Positions 34,024-47,873 of a DNA stretch of 64,000 nt are shown here, one piece after another; within the stretch, counting starts at the first letter, position 1; each line of letters opens with the position of its first letter. A program made the translations under genes and the position numbers. Origin of the DNA: Parietaria judaica (lineage: Eukaryota > Streptophyta > Magnoliopsida > Rosales > Urticaceae). The stretch is taken from contig OX940863.1 of assembly GCA_954871525.1 (NCBI GenBank), forward strand, positions 3,076,001 to 3,140,000, read 5' to 3'. Under the pieces are notes generated by a model that was not told where the DNA came from, searched no databases, and saw nothing but the letters and a program-made list of their open reading frames with translations.

Positions 34024-36041
34024 TTAGTCAAACAAGTTTCTGAGTGCGTTGCGCTTCGCACATGGCTGAGGCACCAACCCATTAATATTAATATTATTAT
34101 TATCCTTGCGCTCATGATCATGATGATCGGCTTGATGGTGAGGCGACACGGCTTCGAGGTTGGGCAAGACCACCACTTGCTTCTGCATGTAGTCTTTCTT
34201 GTCTTGAAGGAGGTAAAGGAAGGCGATGAGAGCGATCTCGGCAGTGAAGAGCATGGTCCAGAGCCTGGTGCTTCGCAGGGTTCTCTTGCGATAGGCCTCT
34301 AAGCCTGTGTAGATGTTTATTATACCAACCAACGACACCAAAGTACCCAGAATCCAGTGCACTATGTACCATACTTTTCGTCCCTTCTTTCCTCTGAAAT
34401 ATTATAGGCCATGCATGTTACTTATATTGACATGCATTGGTGTGGTGATATATGTATATAATATTCAAGGCTCTACCATTATCGAAAAAAAATAATTAAG
34501 ATGGGTTTAATTTTACGGGTTTACTGATGAGCTTTTATGTAATAATAATGTTTCTACTATATAGATATAGACATATAGGTTACAAATGCAGTTTTGAAAC
34601 AAAATTGAATTTTATATATAAAAATAATAGTATAGCTGCAAGTTTAATATAAATATAGAGTTATAATTATAATGTTAAAAAAAATTAAAATTAAAATTAA
34701 AACGAAACTTGTGGGAAATTATAAATTTTATAGAAAATTTGTTGAAATCTCGAGTGTAAAGTAAAAAAAAAAAAAAACTAGTAAAACGATGTGCGAATAT
34801 TCCATGATAATTAACTTGGAAAATAAAATCGACGTCCAATAGAAAAGTTGACGATGTCCTCGTTTTTTATTCCGAGTATTCCACGGCATAAATATATATT
34901 AACCGATTAATTACCTTTGGGGCCTGAAGAATCCGATGATGGTTTGTGTCCAAAGGGCAGTGTAGAGAAGTAGGCCTATTCGTTGATGGTTGTTGTTGAA
35001 TGTGTTTTCAAAGTTTCTTACCGACATTACTGCTCCTCCTGTGGCTAGAAGAACCGAGAATGTCTGCAAACAGACAAAAATAAGAGCATAAGTTTGGTAT
35101 ATATCCTATAAATAATCATCTATTTATTTTCTTGATACTCAAGTATTAACGAGAAATGATTATTTCCTCCTTGTTTAAGCTTAATACAAAATCATTGCAT
35201 ATTTTTAGAAACAGGTGAGCAATATAATAACAAAAGTAAAGATATAGTGTATACTATATATATAGTGAATTAGTGATCACCATCATTAAAGTTAAAGCGG
35301 GAAATGATGATGATGTTTTATTACAAAGAAGAATATAAGTGCTGAACTACGTTGCATCACATAATTTAAAAGGAATCATAATCAGCTAAATAATTCTTAA
35401 TTTTGTATAAATATATACTGTAAATAAATATATGAAAACAATTAGTCAGTTAAGATGATTAATAATTTCAAAAAAATTATATAAAGTAGAATTTTAAAAA
35501 AATTAATAGTTAAGACAAGATGTAGAAATTATTAATTTATCTAGTAACAAAATAGTATATTATTCATAATTGAGACTTATAAAAATATTATTTAATTGAA
35601 TTTATTATAGTTGAGATTTATAAAAATATTATTTAATTTTTTAAAAGATCAGAAAAGAAGTATTGCCTGGAAAATGACATGGAGGTAGAAGAAAAGTTTT
35701 GCCCTAGTGGATTCACTCTGGTCTCTGCCTGAAACTCGAATGGTGAGTATTCCCAGTGGCATTAACAGCCCCATTGACACCCACAGAAGAACTCCATGAA
35801 CTCTCACGTGCTTCATCATTTCTGGGCTCAACTGAAATTTAACCATATATATATAGGCTGCTCACTGGGAAGAAAATGGAGAGAGATATATAGTAATTAT
35901 ATAAGAGAATTTCCATACCTGGTGAGACTCGTGTCTCTTGAGCTTGTGACTGTGGTGATCTCCATCGGAAAAGCAGGAAACTAATGGTAGAAGATGAACC
36001 AGAAGAACACTCATAAAGATTAGCTTGAGATAGTTCTTCAT
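34024..36041 (-). CDS. Cytochrome b561 domain-containing protein
   Basis: Four exons (35919-36041, 35667-35831, 34915-35063, 34024-34393) join in frame to 268 aa. The first exon encodes a signal peptide (KLIFMSVLLVHLLPLVSCF) and a His-rich start. The rest is a b561 core with about five hydrophobic helices and conserved His in HVRVHGVLLW, NHQRIGLLLY and WYIVHWILG, expected to bind two haems. The tail is hydrophilic. It resembles the short Arabidopsis b561-domain proteins without DOMON domain (At4g18260/At2g30890 type, from memory). b561 proteins pass electrons across membranes, usually from ascorbate; the partner here is unknown. The donor of intron 2 is GC (CAG|GCAATA), a rare but valid GC-AG intron; a GT donor four codons upstream would delete VIFQ. 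Confidence 0.88.
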
Positions 36042-36554
36042 TATTTCTTCAAAAAAAAATAAAAAAATATCAGTGATGTATTCTTATATCATATATGATA
36101 ATTATGTGTAGGAGATTTTGAGAAGGGCTTAAACAGAAACGACAAATTTTTATAGAGAGAAATGATCATGTCAATGCCATTGTTGAGTACCTATATATAT
36201 AGCGGATAATATATATTTTTAGGGTAGTTTGGTGTGCATGTGCGAGAAGATCATGTAAGATAAGAAAGTAAATATAATTGATAAAATGTTGCACTAATTA
36301 TTCAACTTTAAGTTTTCAACAAAGTAGGGTATGGTCTCATCTTTTATGTCCCAAAAAGAGAAAAAAATTATACCGAATCACCTAATGAAAGTAAAATGAT
36401 TGAAAGTAAGATATAATCAGTTTATTAATTAGTTATATATATATGCTAATTTTGTTATATATGTATAAAATTGATCATGAACTTGGTGTACTAAATCATG
36501 ACTACTTTCTTCTTAATATCTGAAACGAATGATGTACTTGGAATTTTAATATAC

Positions 36555-37014
36555 AGGGTTAATGACGGCAAAAATGCTCAAAGTTTAGTCAAAGAACTCC
36601 TCGTGTACCTAAAGTCTAAAAGTGGTAGCAAAAGTACCCAAAGTCATATTTGAGGCGTTGACCACTCCATTCCCGTATCGCTGTTAACTTACCTGTTAAC
36701 TTTGGCCACGTGGACAAACGTGGGTTGCTGACACAGGAATTTTTTACCACATGGATGAGCCCACATCAGCCTCCTATACGACAAAACAACGAATTAAACC
36801 CCTAATTGGGCTCGTCCACGTGGCAAAAAATTATCATGTCAACAACCCACGTTTGTCCACATGACCAGAGTTGACGGTAAGTTAACTGCGTTACGAGAAT
36901 GGAGTGGTCAACTCCCCAAATATGACTTTGGGTACTTTTGCCACCACTTTTAAACTTTGGGTACATGAGGGGTTCTTTGATCAAACTTTGGGTATTTTTA
37001 CCGTCATTAACCCT
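36555..37014. mobile_element. MITE with long terminal inverted repeats
   Basis: The left end AGGGTTAATGACGGCAAAAA and reversed right end AGGGTTAATGACGGTAAAAA match, and the arms continue similar for over 130 bp (for example CAAAGTTT, TCAAAGAAC, GTGGTCAAC). Flanks carry an imperfect AATATAC/AATATAT direct repeat. The interior contains a pair of inverted CCACGTTTGTCCA-like blocks. Noncoding; a MULE-derived MITE is plausible. Confidence 0.75.
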
Positions 37015-38187
37015 AATATATATTATATATATAATGAACAGCTTCAATTTCCAAGCAAGAAGAATTATATATGGACTAATTTGTAATTAACAACATTTTT
37101 TAACAAAGGAATGCACATTATAGAATTAGCACTCATCATGAAACTGAGATGTGGAGGCCGTTATATGAGTACTACAAGAGATGATCATATGCAAGACAGA
37201 ATCATTGATTTTGTGACATAAATAAACACCAAGCAGATTAATATAATACTATTTAAATTCAAAATGGAAATCATGCATGGTGCTAATTTTCATTTTCATC
37301 AAGGACAGCTGTTTGCTTCAAGATGAGATAATCGCTGTGTGAGCCATATTTAATTAATTTTATATTCTCTATGCATGTACATAGATTTCTCTATGCTCCT
37401 CAGAATTTAGATTATTATTAATAATAATAATTTAGAGAATAATATGTTTTGAACTCTATTCTCTAGTAACTAGTATTAACCAAAATATAAAGCGGAAAGC
37501 AACGCATGAAGTGGCGGCATAAACGTGAACAATATCCAAAGACGAATCGTTGAAACAATGAAAAACGAGATTGAATATAAAAAATGGGAGGAAATAAATT
37601 ATTCGTTACTTCAATGGATGAACGACAGCTACTATATTTCAAATGATAAGTGAAAAACGAAAATGATCAGCAAGCCAAGAGTGTCTAAACGACATCAAAC
37701 CCAAACTATGATGTAAAAATGCTGATAGAGAAATGAGTGCATTTGACTAAAATAGTCAACATTAATAAAGTCAACTACAATTGTATAATAGATACATATA
37801 GAAGATTATATATAATTATTCAAGACGCCGTTTGGAGTTTAGACCACGCATCGCCACAAATCAAACGAACTTATAAAATCATAATAAAATTGATTTTAAA
37901 AATGTTAAAAAACGATTTGCAGAGTATGTATTGGCTCGTAAAGTGCAGATCATATTATAAATTATTTTTTAGACAGGATAAAATAGTATTATTTTTGTTA
38001 GACATGTACTTAAAATGTATTTTATCTTTATTTAATTTAATTATTAATTTTGATATTTGAAATAACTTATATTTATGAATCTCATTTATCTTTATATATA
38101 GACTATCACGGTTTTCTCCGTCGCGCATAGAAAAAGGTTAAGCTACTGATCAATCTATTTACGTTGTCCCGTGATACAAATTTAAAG

Positions 38188-38190
<3 letters not shown>

Positions 38191-38274
<84 letters not shown>
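38191..38274 (+). repeat. (CT)n(AT)n compound microsatellite before the WAK start codon
   Basis: About 24 CT dinucleotides run directly into about 18 AT dinucleotides, ending about 45 bp before the WAK ATG at 38320. It is therefore probably in the 5' UTR or core promoter. An in-frame ATG at 38164 upstream would translate it as Leu-Ser and Tyr-Ile repeats and is not believed to be used. Confidence 0.95.
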
Positions 38275-38284
<10 letters not shown>

Positions 38285-38319
38285 TACACGTTTGCTTTCC
38301 ATCAAAGAAAGTTGCAGCC

Positions 38320-41300
38320 ATGCATAAGCACTTCACCCACCACTTCCTACGCACAGCGACGCTCATGTTTGCGGTGGCAGTGGCAGCGGAGAGCCTCTGC
38401 GAGCGCAAGTGCGGCAGCGTAGACGTTCCATATCCCTTTGGAGTCGACGATCCGAGCTGCGCCAAAGACGGCGACATGAACTTCGTGGTCGATTGCAACG
38501 GCACTTACTCTCCTCCCAAACCCTACTTGAGACTTACTAGCATGGAAGTGGTTGCGATATCGTTGGAGAATGCGACGATCAGCGTCAGAATCCGCAACTC
38601 CTTCAAGTGCTACGACAAGTTTCGGCCCATCTCGAACCAGACGCTGAACCAGAGCATAGCGCTGGGCCGTTCGAGCCCCTTCACGTTCTCGAGCACCGAG
38701 AACAAGCTCGTTGGCCTCGGGTGCGACACCATCGCCTTCATGAGCGATGCTGACGGGATGTTCGGCAGCGGCTGCATTTCGCTATGCGCCAAGAACGTCG
38801 ACTTCACAAGGGAGGGTTCGTGCTCGGGCCTCGGTTGCTGCAAGACCTCTGTGCCGAAGCGAGTCAAGAGCCTGGACATTCGGATCTTGACCATGGACGA
38901 CGACAGGCGCAGTGCCTTTTCAGGGCTCAGCCACTGTGATTTCGCCATGCTGGTGGACCGGAACAGCTTCGATGTCACCAAAATGAGGCTCGACTTTGCG
39001 CTCGGAGATCCGGAGGTGGATATGGCCAGCGTGTTGCTCGACTGGGTGGCCGGAAACGAATCGTGCGAGGACGCGCAAGCGAAAGGGGGTGCGAGCTATG
39101 CGTGCGGCCCTAACACCGAGTGCTCGTTCTCCGACAGTGCCGTTGGGTATCAATGCCGTTGCTCCAAAGGGTTTCGCGGGAATCCGTACAGCAAAGGCCC
39201 CGGAGAAGGAGAAGGATGTCAAGGTAAGTTTACTTTTAGTACTAATCACATGATCATAAAATTACACTTTTAATTATGTACCCAATGTTTATTTTCGATG
39301 GCTAATGTACCCAAACTTTATTCCGTTAGATTTTTTCGTGTTTTCCGTCACTTGACCGTCAGCGAGTGATATGTACACTTTTCGTATTTTTTACATAACT
39401 CACTCATTTTTTATCCAAATTTTATACACAACCTACGGTTGGAAAGATAAGAGATAGATCTACAACTTTTGTGTTTTAAGTTTTGTAAAAAAAGTTTTTA
39501 AAAAATACGGAATTTCAATTACAACGTAAAACTGAACATTAGTTTAATACAAAATATTTGTTTCGAGCAAATTTTAATATACATAATGATTTTTTCTGAT
39601 AAAACGTAAAACTAAAAATGTTGTAGATAAATCTTTTATCTTTCCAACGGTAGTATATTTATAAATTTTGGATAAAAAATGAGTAAGTTATACTAAAAAT
39701 ACGAAAGCTTTTTTCACATTACATCTTTCATATTTTTGGCATAACTCACTCTTTTTTTGTCCAAAATTTGTAAATAAACTACCGTTAAAAAAATACAAAA
39801 ATTATCTACAACTTTGTAGTTTAACATTTCATCATAAAAAATCATTAAGAATATTAAAATTTGCTCGAAACAAAATTTTTGTATTAAACTAATATCCAAT
39901 TTTATATTGTAATTGAAATAATAATAAATTAAAAATTACAAAACTTAAAACACTAAAGTTGTTGATCTATCTCTTATCTTTCCAACCGTAGGTCGTACAT
40001 AAAATTTGGACAAAAAATTGAGTGAGTTATGTCAAAAATATGAAAAGTGTACATATCACTCGCTGACGGTCAAGTGACGGAAAGCACGAAAAAATCTAAC
40101 GGAATAAAGTTTGGGTACATTAGCCGTCGAAAATAAACATTGGGTACATAATCCGCAGAAAAATAAAGATTGGGTACATTAGCCGCAGTTTTCCGTTAAT
40201 TAAAATAAAAGTATATGTACTTTCTCGTGACTTATGATTTGTGATTATCATAAGAGTTAGAATTATGAATTAAGAAAGAAAAAAAAAACTATATACATGA
40301 GCGTTTTAGTGAATTAATATGTTTAGAATAGAAATCACAACCAACTTGTTACAGATGAGTTCTTTTCTTATTATTTCAGCTATGTGTTTCTTATATATTT
40401 TGGTCTGACTTTTTCCACGTACGGTAGATATTGACGAGTGCGAAGATCATGAAAAGTACACGTGTGAAGGGAAATGCAAGAACACGATTGGGGACTACGA
40501 GTGCAAATGTCCCTTTCTGATGACCGGTGATGGTAAAGTCAACTGTAAAAGATCCAGTGTCACGACCATTCTTACAGGTACTTTATCCTCAAACATCCCT
40601 TTTCTATTCATGTCTCGTCCGTGTTATACTTGTATACTGTATATTGATACAGCATTAATTAATTAATTAATTAATATATATAGTTTTTTTTTAAAACTAA
40701 AATTAATAAAAAAAACACCACCCGGAATGACACTTAGTAATTGGAAAATCGTTGACTCTCGTAAAGAATTACCTCGATGACATTTGCTAATTGCTCCGAG
40801 CTACACCAAGTTTACTGCTCGGTGAGCCAAAGTTGATGGACTTTTTTTTATTAAGCATGAAGAAAAAATCACACTACCTCCAAAGTGGAAGTTGTGGGTT
40901 CGATCCCCACATACAGCAAAGCTGCCTTAAAAAAAAAAAACATGAAGAAAAAACGACTTGTCACTTATACTAATTTAACAATTAAAAAGTCATACACCAA
41001 CAACAAGAATATATGGAAAGCAATATGTACTAGTCCTGTAAATGCGAAGGAACCAAACTTTCGGATCCAATTTTCTAAATTCCACGTAAATAAAAATATT
41101 CGGAAATTTTGATTCTGTTCTTTTTCCCGGATCGTCGGATCTCGATTGACAGCCCTGATGAATTAGCCGTGAAAAAAACCGAAACCTAAAATTCTGTTTT
41201 TGACAAACGAAAGCATGAATCCGATATTCCGAACGCACGAAACCTGTATTTTCCGAGGACTTAGACAATTTTGAGACAGTTGTTGCAGCAATCACCTTCG

Positions 41301-42424
41301 CCATAACTATAGCTCTGCTCATGGTGTTGACCTGCGAGAGGAGAAAGAAAGAGAGAGTCTTCAGAGAGAACGGTGGTTTGATATTGAAGCACCAAAGAGT
41401 CCGACTTTTCAGCAAGCACGAGCTAGCCAAAGCTACCAACAACTACGACGACAACAACATCCTCGGACAAGGCGGTTTCGCCACGGTCTACAAGGGAGTT
41501 CTCATAGACAACGACCAGACCACGGAGATCGCCGTGAAGAGACCGAAAGACAGCAACAGCAAGCTCGACGTCGACAAGAAGAAGCAGTTCCACGAGGAGA
41601 TCGCCATCGTCTCGCAGGTCAACCACGTCAACGCCGTCAAGCTCCTGGGCTTGTGTCTTGAGACCAAACTCCCGTTTCTCGTCTACGAGTGTGTGTCGAA
41701 TGGCACGCTCTTCAGACACATCCACAGCAAAAAGTCAACCCTCCTCATGTCGTGGAAGACCCGTCTAAGGATCGCGATGGAAACCGCTCTGGCGCTCGAC
41801 TACCTGCACTCGCTGGCGCACCCTCCGATCATCCACAGGGACGTAAAGTCGACCAATATTCTCCTCGACGAGAATTTCACCGCTAAAGTCTCTGATTTCG
41901 GAGCCTCGGTCCTCATCCCGCCTGGCCAAACTTGGATCGCCACGTCGGTTCAAGGAACCCCTGGGTACTTAGACCCAGAGTACTTGATCACCGGAACTTT
42001 GACTACGAAGAGTGATGTGTACAGCTTCGGGGTCGTACTGGTTGAGCTCATGACCGGAGAGAAGCCGATCTCGAAGGTGAGAACCGGGCCCAAGAGCAAC
42101 ATTATTCAGTACTTCGTGTCCGTGGTCAGAGAGAAAAAAGAAGACTACGTGGGCTCGATTGTCGATGCTGAAATCGCCCGTGACGAGGATGACACCGTGC
42201 AGATCGAAGCTGTCGCGGAGCTTGCGACGAGGTGTTTGGAGATCAGCGGTGACATGAGGCCGTCGATGAAAGAAGTGGCCGAGGAGTTAGGGAGGCTGAA
42301 CAAGCTCAACGGATATTCGAGGGCTCGTCGGAGTTGCGATGCGGAGACTGAGCGATGCTTGTTCGAGCTCGCCGGGTATTTTACTCAGCCTGTCAGTTTC
42401 TCTGATTCTTCTGAACTGAAGTAG
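38320..42424 (+). CDS. Wall-associated receptor kinase (WAK), copy 1
   Basis: Exons 38320-39223, 40428-40577 and 41280-42424 join in frame to 732 aa. A hydrophobic signal peptide is followed by a Cys-rich galacturonan-binding GUB_WAK region (CERKCGSVDVPYPFG), an EGF-like segment (CGPNTECSFSDSAVGYQCRC) and a Ca-binding EGF domain (DIDECEDHEKYTC) in exon 2. Residues ~352-370 are a transmembrane helix. A complete RD kinase follows: glycine loop GQGGFATVYKG (414-424), Lys438, HRDVKSTNILLD (His537), DFGAS, GTPGYLDPEYL. WAKs bind pectin at the plasma membrane and signal wall damage or growth. The ATG at 38320 is chosen because the upstream in-frame ATG reads through a microsatellite. Intron 1 holds a large foldback element and intron 2 small repeat fragments. 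Paralogue of 45437-47873. Confidence 0.92.
39275..40188. mobile_element. Foldback element with ~430-bp arms in WAK intron 1
   Basis: The left arm (39275-39707) and right arm (about 39727-40152) are near-perfect inverted copies around a ~20-bp loop at about 39715. Shared words include TTATGTACCCAATG, ACTTGACCGTCAGCGAGTGA, CCTACGGTTGGAAAGATAAG and GAGTGAGTTAT. A partial repeat of the outermost TTGGGTACATTAGCCG follows to 40188. No coding capacity and no clear target duplication. Transcribed with the WAK gene, the RNA could form a stem of over 400 bp. Confidence 0.88.
40790..40936 (+). mobile_element. SINE-like fragment with pol III B-box and A tail
   Basis: A B-box GGTTCGATCCCC at 40897-40908 is followed by a short tail and an A-rich end near 40930, as in tRNA-derived SINEs. 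The A-box side is unclear. It lies in WAK intron 2. Confidence 0.4.
41028..41156. mobile_element. Possible hAT MITE in WAK intron 2
   Basis: The ends TAGTCCTGTAAATGCG and, reversed, CAGGGCTGTCAATCGAG resemble each other and the common (T/C)AGGGCTGT-type hAT ends. No target duplication was found, so this is tentative. Confidence 0.35.
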
Positions 42425-43361
42425 TCGCGGGTTTAATGTATTTCAATATATTATATAGTTGTGTTTTATGTAACAATGTGTCCTCATATTTAAGTAATCA
42501 GATTCTGCATGGCATGACAATATTTTGTATCTAGTTAAATTTTTATTTTTATTTTTATTTTTAAGAATAGTTAAATTTACATGATTATTGTCCCAAATAT
42601 ATTAAATAGATCATCATATGAAGTATGAACCATACGTGGAGGAATATTTTAATAACAAAGAGACATATGAAACATATGTTAGATTTATAATTTCTTTCCG
42701 TGATTGACATTAATAATTCGCAAAAACTATATGATAATAATTTGCTAAAACTAAAAGATAGTAATTTTTCAGAAATTTATAGATCACATTCTATAGTGTG
42801 ATCTATGAATTTCAAAATTACTACCAAACCAGTGTTTTTTTTTTTTAAGTTTTTTGTTTTAAATTGTTCATGAAATTTATTCTTAAAGTTAAACTTTTAT
42901 ATTTTGTAATGAATTTGAAACTCTTCTTGCGCTGCGCTATTATGCTATATGAAAAAAAAAAAAAAATCGACACAATTGTTATTAACTTATTCGAATTATA
43001 CTTTATATCAAGATTGATAATAATTAAAAATTGAGCCTTCTTAATTCCTTTTGATTTTGAGTTTAGTTCTAACTAAATTAAGTGATTTAAAAAATAAAAG
43101 TAAAAAACTATATATTATAAAATATTAAAATAATAACAATATTACATATGCATTTCTATTATCACTGTTCGTTTTAATTTTTATTATATTTTAAGAACTA
43201 TTTGTTTTAAGTTTTAACATTACGTAAGAGTATTTATAATCACTAAAATGGCCCCCTCCATGTATACTTCTGAACAAATTTAATTAGTCATAACTAATTA
43301 AAATCAATTAAATTACAACATACATTAAAAAAAAACAATTATATTCAAGCCTGCAAGGTGT
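42425..43361. other. Intergenic, no gene seen
   Basis: AT-rich DNA after the first WAK gene. It contains its 3' UTR (AATATATTATATAG just after the stop) and a poly-A run near 42951-42966, but no ORF or repeat that could be named. Confidence 0.6.
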
Positions 43362-43429
43362 TGGGCCTGCTTAACGGGCCGAGAGCAGTGCATGGCCGAA
43401 GCTCATATATATTCAAAAGAAAACCCTAA
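43362..43429 (+). promoter_or_regulatory. RPL18a promoter: site II motif, TATA-like box, telo-box
   Basis: TGGGCC (43362-43367), an AT-rich CATATATATT (43404-43413) and AAACCCTAA (43421-43429) lie 67-134 bp upstream of the RPL18a ATG. Telo-box plus TGGGCY (site II) is the known signature of plant ribosomal-protein and growth-linked promoters (TCP factors bind site II). Function is inferred from motif and position. Confidence 0.65.
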
Positions 43430-43495
43430 CTCCCATTTCCTTCGACCTGCGAGAGATACAGACTCCAGACTCTGCTCTTCTCGGCCTCCTCAGAA

Positions 43496-44645
<1,150 letters not shown>

Positions 44646-45436
44646 GCTTGAGCTCGATCTTGAAAGACGAGTTTTCAAAGTGAGTCGATAATTCCGATCG
44701 TTTTGGTAGAAATCTTTTTGTCCGGTTTTGTTCTTGTTCGTCAGATATTTATGTCATTTGAGTACTTTAGGACACCGAATTGGCGGAGCCTTGAGGTTTT
44801 CGCAACTATTGTTTCTTTGCTATCTTATAGTGGTTGGCTATGGTTGCCTTTTACTAGCTTTATCACATCATATGATATTTCCCTACTCTGAAATTAACAG
44901 CCTGGTAGGAAGCTCTTAATCAACGTATAAAGGAATTTATGAAATCATCCTTGACAATTGTTGGAATTTCGTATAGTATATAAGGCACGGTATGAATATG
45001 CCGAATTTATCGATTTAAGACTTTAAAAACTGAATGTTTAGGTTTAGGTACATGAAATAGGGCTTTGGACCAACTACATTACCATTGGGTCTTTGGTGTT
45101 CGGTTTGCTTGGATCTTCGCGGCTTCTGAATACGTACTGAAGACTTATTTTGACGTAGCTACTATATAGTTTTGTCAGTAAGGATTATATATATGTATAA
45201 ATTGACCAACTTATGATTATGATTATTGCTAAAGAAAATGTTCATTTTAAAAAAAATGAGTACATCGTTCGAAATTTGAAGTCAGTATCGGTTCTTTAAA
45301 GAATAAATTGAGACCGAAACGTTATTTTTACCTACTCTAACTGTGCATATCACTCTAATTTAGCCCAGAAAAGAACTATATGTTGATTTAGCCACACAAA
45401 CGGGTGTGACTATAGCTTAGGTGTGGAAAACTCTTG
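44646..45436. other. Intergenic between RPL18a and WAK copy 2, no gene seen
   Basis: Holds the RPL18a 3' UTR and the WAK copy 2 3' UTR (minus), since the two genes converge. No repeats were recognised. Confidence 0.6.
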
Positions 45437-47873
45437 TCACTCGTGGCCGTATCTTCTAACTTGGTACGACATCGTTGCGAGCCCGGTCAACTGATTCTGT
45501 GTTCTCGAGTCATCGAGCAACTGCTCTGTCCCGTCCTCATACTGCCGAGTTCCGTTGAGATTATTCAGCCTCGCAAGTTCATTGGCCACTTCTTTCATTG
45601 AAGGCCTTCTTATGCCGGTGTTCTCTAAGCATCTCATTGCGAGTTCACAAACCGATTTGATTTGCCCCTTCTCGTCAGAATCTGAGACGTTTTTGGCGAC
45701 GTACTCACTATGCGTCGCTCTGACTTTTGATATGAAGTATTGAACGAAGCTACTCTTTGTCCTGTCTCTGCTGACTGAGATCGGCTTCTCGCCGGTGATG
45801 AGCTCCATGAGAACAACTCCAAAGCTGTACACATCGCTTTTCGTGGTCAAAGTTCCGGTGATCAAGTACTCAGGATCCAAGTACCCGAGGGTTCCCTGAA
45901 CAGACGTGGCTATCCAAGTCTGCCCTGGTGGAATCAGAACGGAGGCTCCGAAATCCGAGACTTTGGCGGTGAAGTTGTCGTCGAGTAGAATGTTCGTTGA
46001 CTTGACGTCCCTGTGTATGATTGAAGGATGTGCTAGTGAGTGCAGATAGTCGAGCGCGAGAGCGGTTTCCGCTGCGATTCTGAGACGGATTTTCCACGAT
46101 CGGAGGATTGGCGATCTGCCGTGGATGTGCTTGAAGAGCGTACCGTTCGACACGCACTCATATACCAGAAGTGGGATTTTGGTCTCCAAGCATAAGCCCA
46201 AAAGCTTGACGACGTTCTTGTGGTTGACCTGGGAGATGATGGCGATTTCTTCGTGGAATTGTTCGGTGTCAATCTTGATCTTATCGTCACCTACTTTTGG
46301 TTTCTTCACAGCGATCTGAGTGGCGTGTTCGTCCGTGAGAATCCCCTTGTAAACGGTGGCAAACCCGCCCACGCCGAGGAGCCGACTTTTGTCGTAGTTG
46401 TTGGTTGCTTTAGCGAGCTCTTTCTCTGTGAAGATTCGGACTCTTTGGTGCTTCAACACCGAACCGCCGTTTCTTATGAATACTCTCTCCCGTGCTCGCC
46501 TCTTCCAATCGTTGATAATGAGCGCAGCTATAATCACCAAGAAAAAGCTCACTCCGACTACTGCTGCGATGGCTGTGACCCTGAAGCCTTGACAGCCGAC
46601 TTTTCCGTCACCGTGCATCCCGAGAGGGCACTTGCATTCATAGCCCCCGAAAGTGTTCTTGCATTTCCCTTTACACTCATACTTCTCAGGCTCTTTGCAT
46701 TCGTCAATATCTACACCAAATCAAACTTCAAAATGTTATTTACAAGGGGATTTTGCTTTAATATATTTTCAATATGTAATTTGGTAACCTTGGCATCCTT
46801 CTTCTTCCGTCAAGATGTACGGATTCCCTCGGAAACCGCCAGAGCAGTGGCAGCGATAGCCGAGAGCGTTGTCAGAGTAAGAGCACTTGGCGTTGGGACT
46901 GCAGGCGTAGCCCGCAGGTCCTTTCGCCTGGGCTTCCGAGCATGTATCGGTTCCCACCACCCAGTCGAGAAGCATGCTGGACATGTCCACCGCTGGATCG
47001 CCGGGCTCGAAGCCGAGCCTCATCTTGGAGACGTTGAAGGTCCTGATGTCAACAAGGAGTGCGAAATCGCAGGGGTTAAACTGCAGGATCCCGTCGTGGT
47101 CAGTCCCGCTGAGCAGCGTGACATTAATAGACTTCAGCCTCTTCGGGACGAAGCTCTGGCAGCACCCGAAACCCGAGCAAACCCCCTCCTCTCCCAAATC
47201 GACGTTTTCCTCGCATACTGACATGCAGCCGCCGAGGGACCTGCATTAGGCGGAGGAGGGGTAAGACAGTAACTTAGGTGTTCAATGAAATCCTTAAGTA
47301 CTTGATAATAAATATAAGATTTTCTAATCCTATAATAGGCGCCTAATAGGGTTAGCGGGTATATCCAAAAGTTCATCACGGTGAACTCGCAATAAATATC
47401 CCGGAATTCATCACTTTTGTGAATTCCCGTAGGGTTATTTGTATGGATCCTACCAACCTGCCAATGCCGTCGTTGAGGAAAGCGAGCGTGTCGCAGCCGA
47501 GGCCAATCAGCTTGTTCTCTGTGCTGGAGAGTGTGAAGCGGCTATTGCGTCCCAACGCGATGCTTTGGTTGAACGTCTGGCTCACCTTCGGGCCTGACAG
47601 GTCGTAGCACTTATAGGAGTTGGGAACCCTGACGCTCACCGTCGTCTCTTCCAACGATATGTTGAGGACCACCATGTCTTCGCCAAGAACTAGCACCGGA
47701 GCTGACCCGGTCCGGTTGCATCGGAGCAAGAACTCCTCACCAGCTTCAACGTTGGCACAGTTTCGGTCTCCAATACCGAAAGGGTAGGGGACAGCCACGT
47801 CACCGCATTTTCGCTCGCAAAGCACCGCCGCGGCCGCGGTCCGTACAAGCAGTAGCATTATTGCGCGCAACAT
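45437..47873 (-). CDS. Wall-associated receptor kinase (WAK), copy 2
   Basis: Exons 47458-47873, 46789-47240 and 45437-46710 join in frame to 713 aa. The domain order equals that of copy 1: signal peptide, GUB_WAK (CERKCGDVAVPYPFG), EGF-like segment ending GFRGNPY, Ca-binding EGF (DIDECKEPEKYEC), transmembrane helix (VGVSFFLVIIAALII), complete RD kinase with GVGGFATVYKG, IAVKKP, HRDVKSTNILLD and DFGAS. The intron layout differs. A 217-bp intron (47241-47457) interrupts the GUB region where copy 1 has none, and the EGF, transmembrane and kinase parts are one exon where copy 1 is split. The new intron contains perfect short hairpins (AGTTCATCACGGTGAACT and GAATTC...GAATTC). Likely a pectin or wall sensor at the plasma membrane. 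The long plus-strand ORFs over this gene are shadows. Confidence 0.92.

Noticed and set aside
38164..38319. Upstream in-frame extension of WAK copy 1 with Leu-Ser and Tyr-Ile repeats
   Set aside because: It translates a microsatellite and lies before a proper signal peptide with its own ATG.
46220..47249. Long plus-strand ORF of 333 codons
   Set aside because: Antisense shadow over WAK copy 2, spanning its intron and kinase exon.
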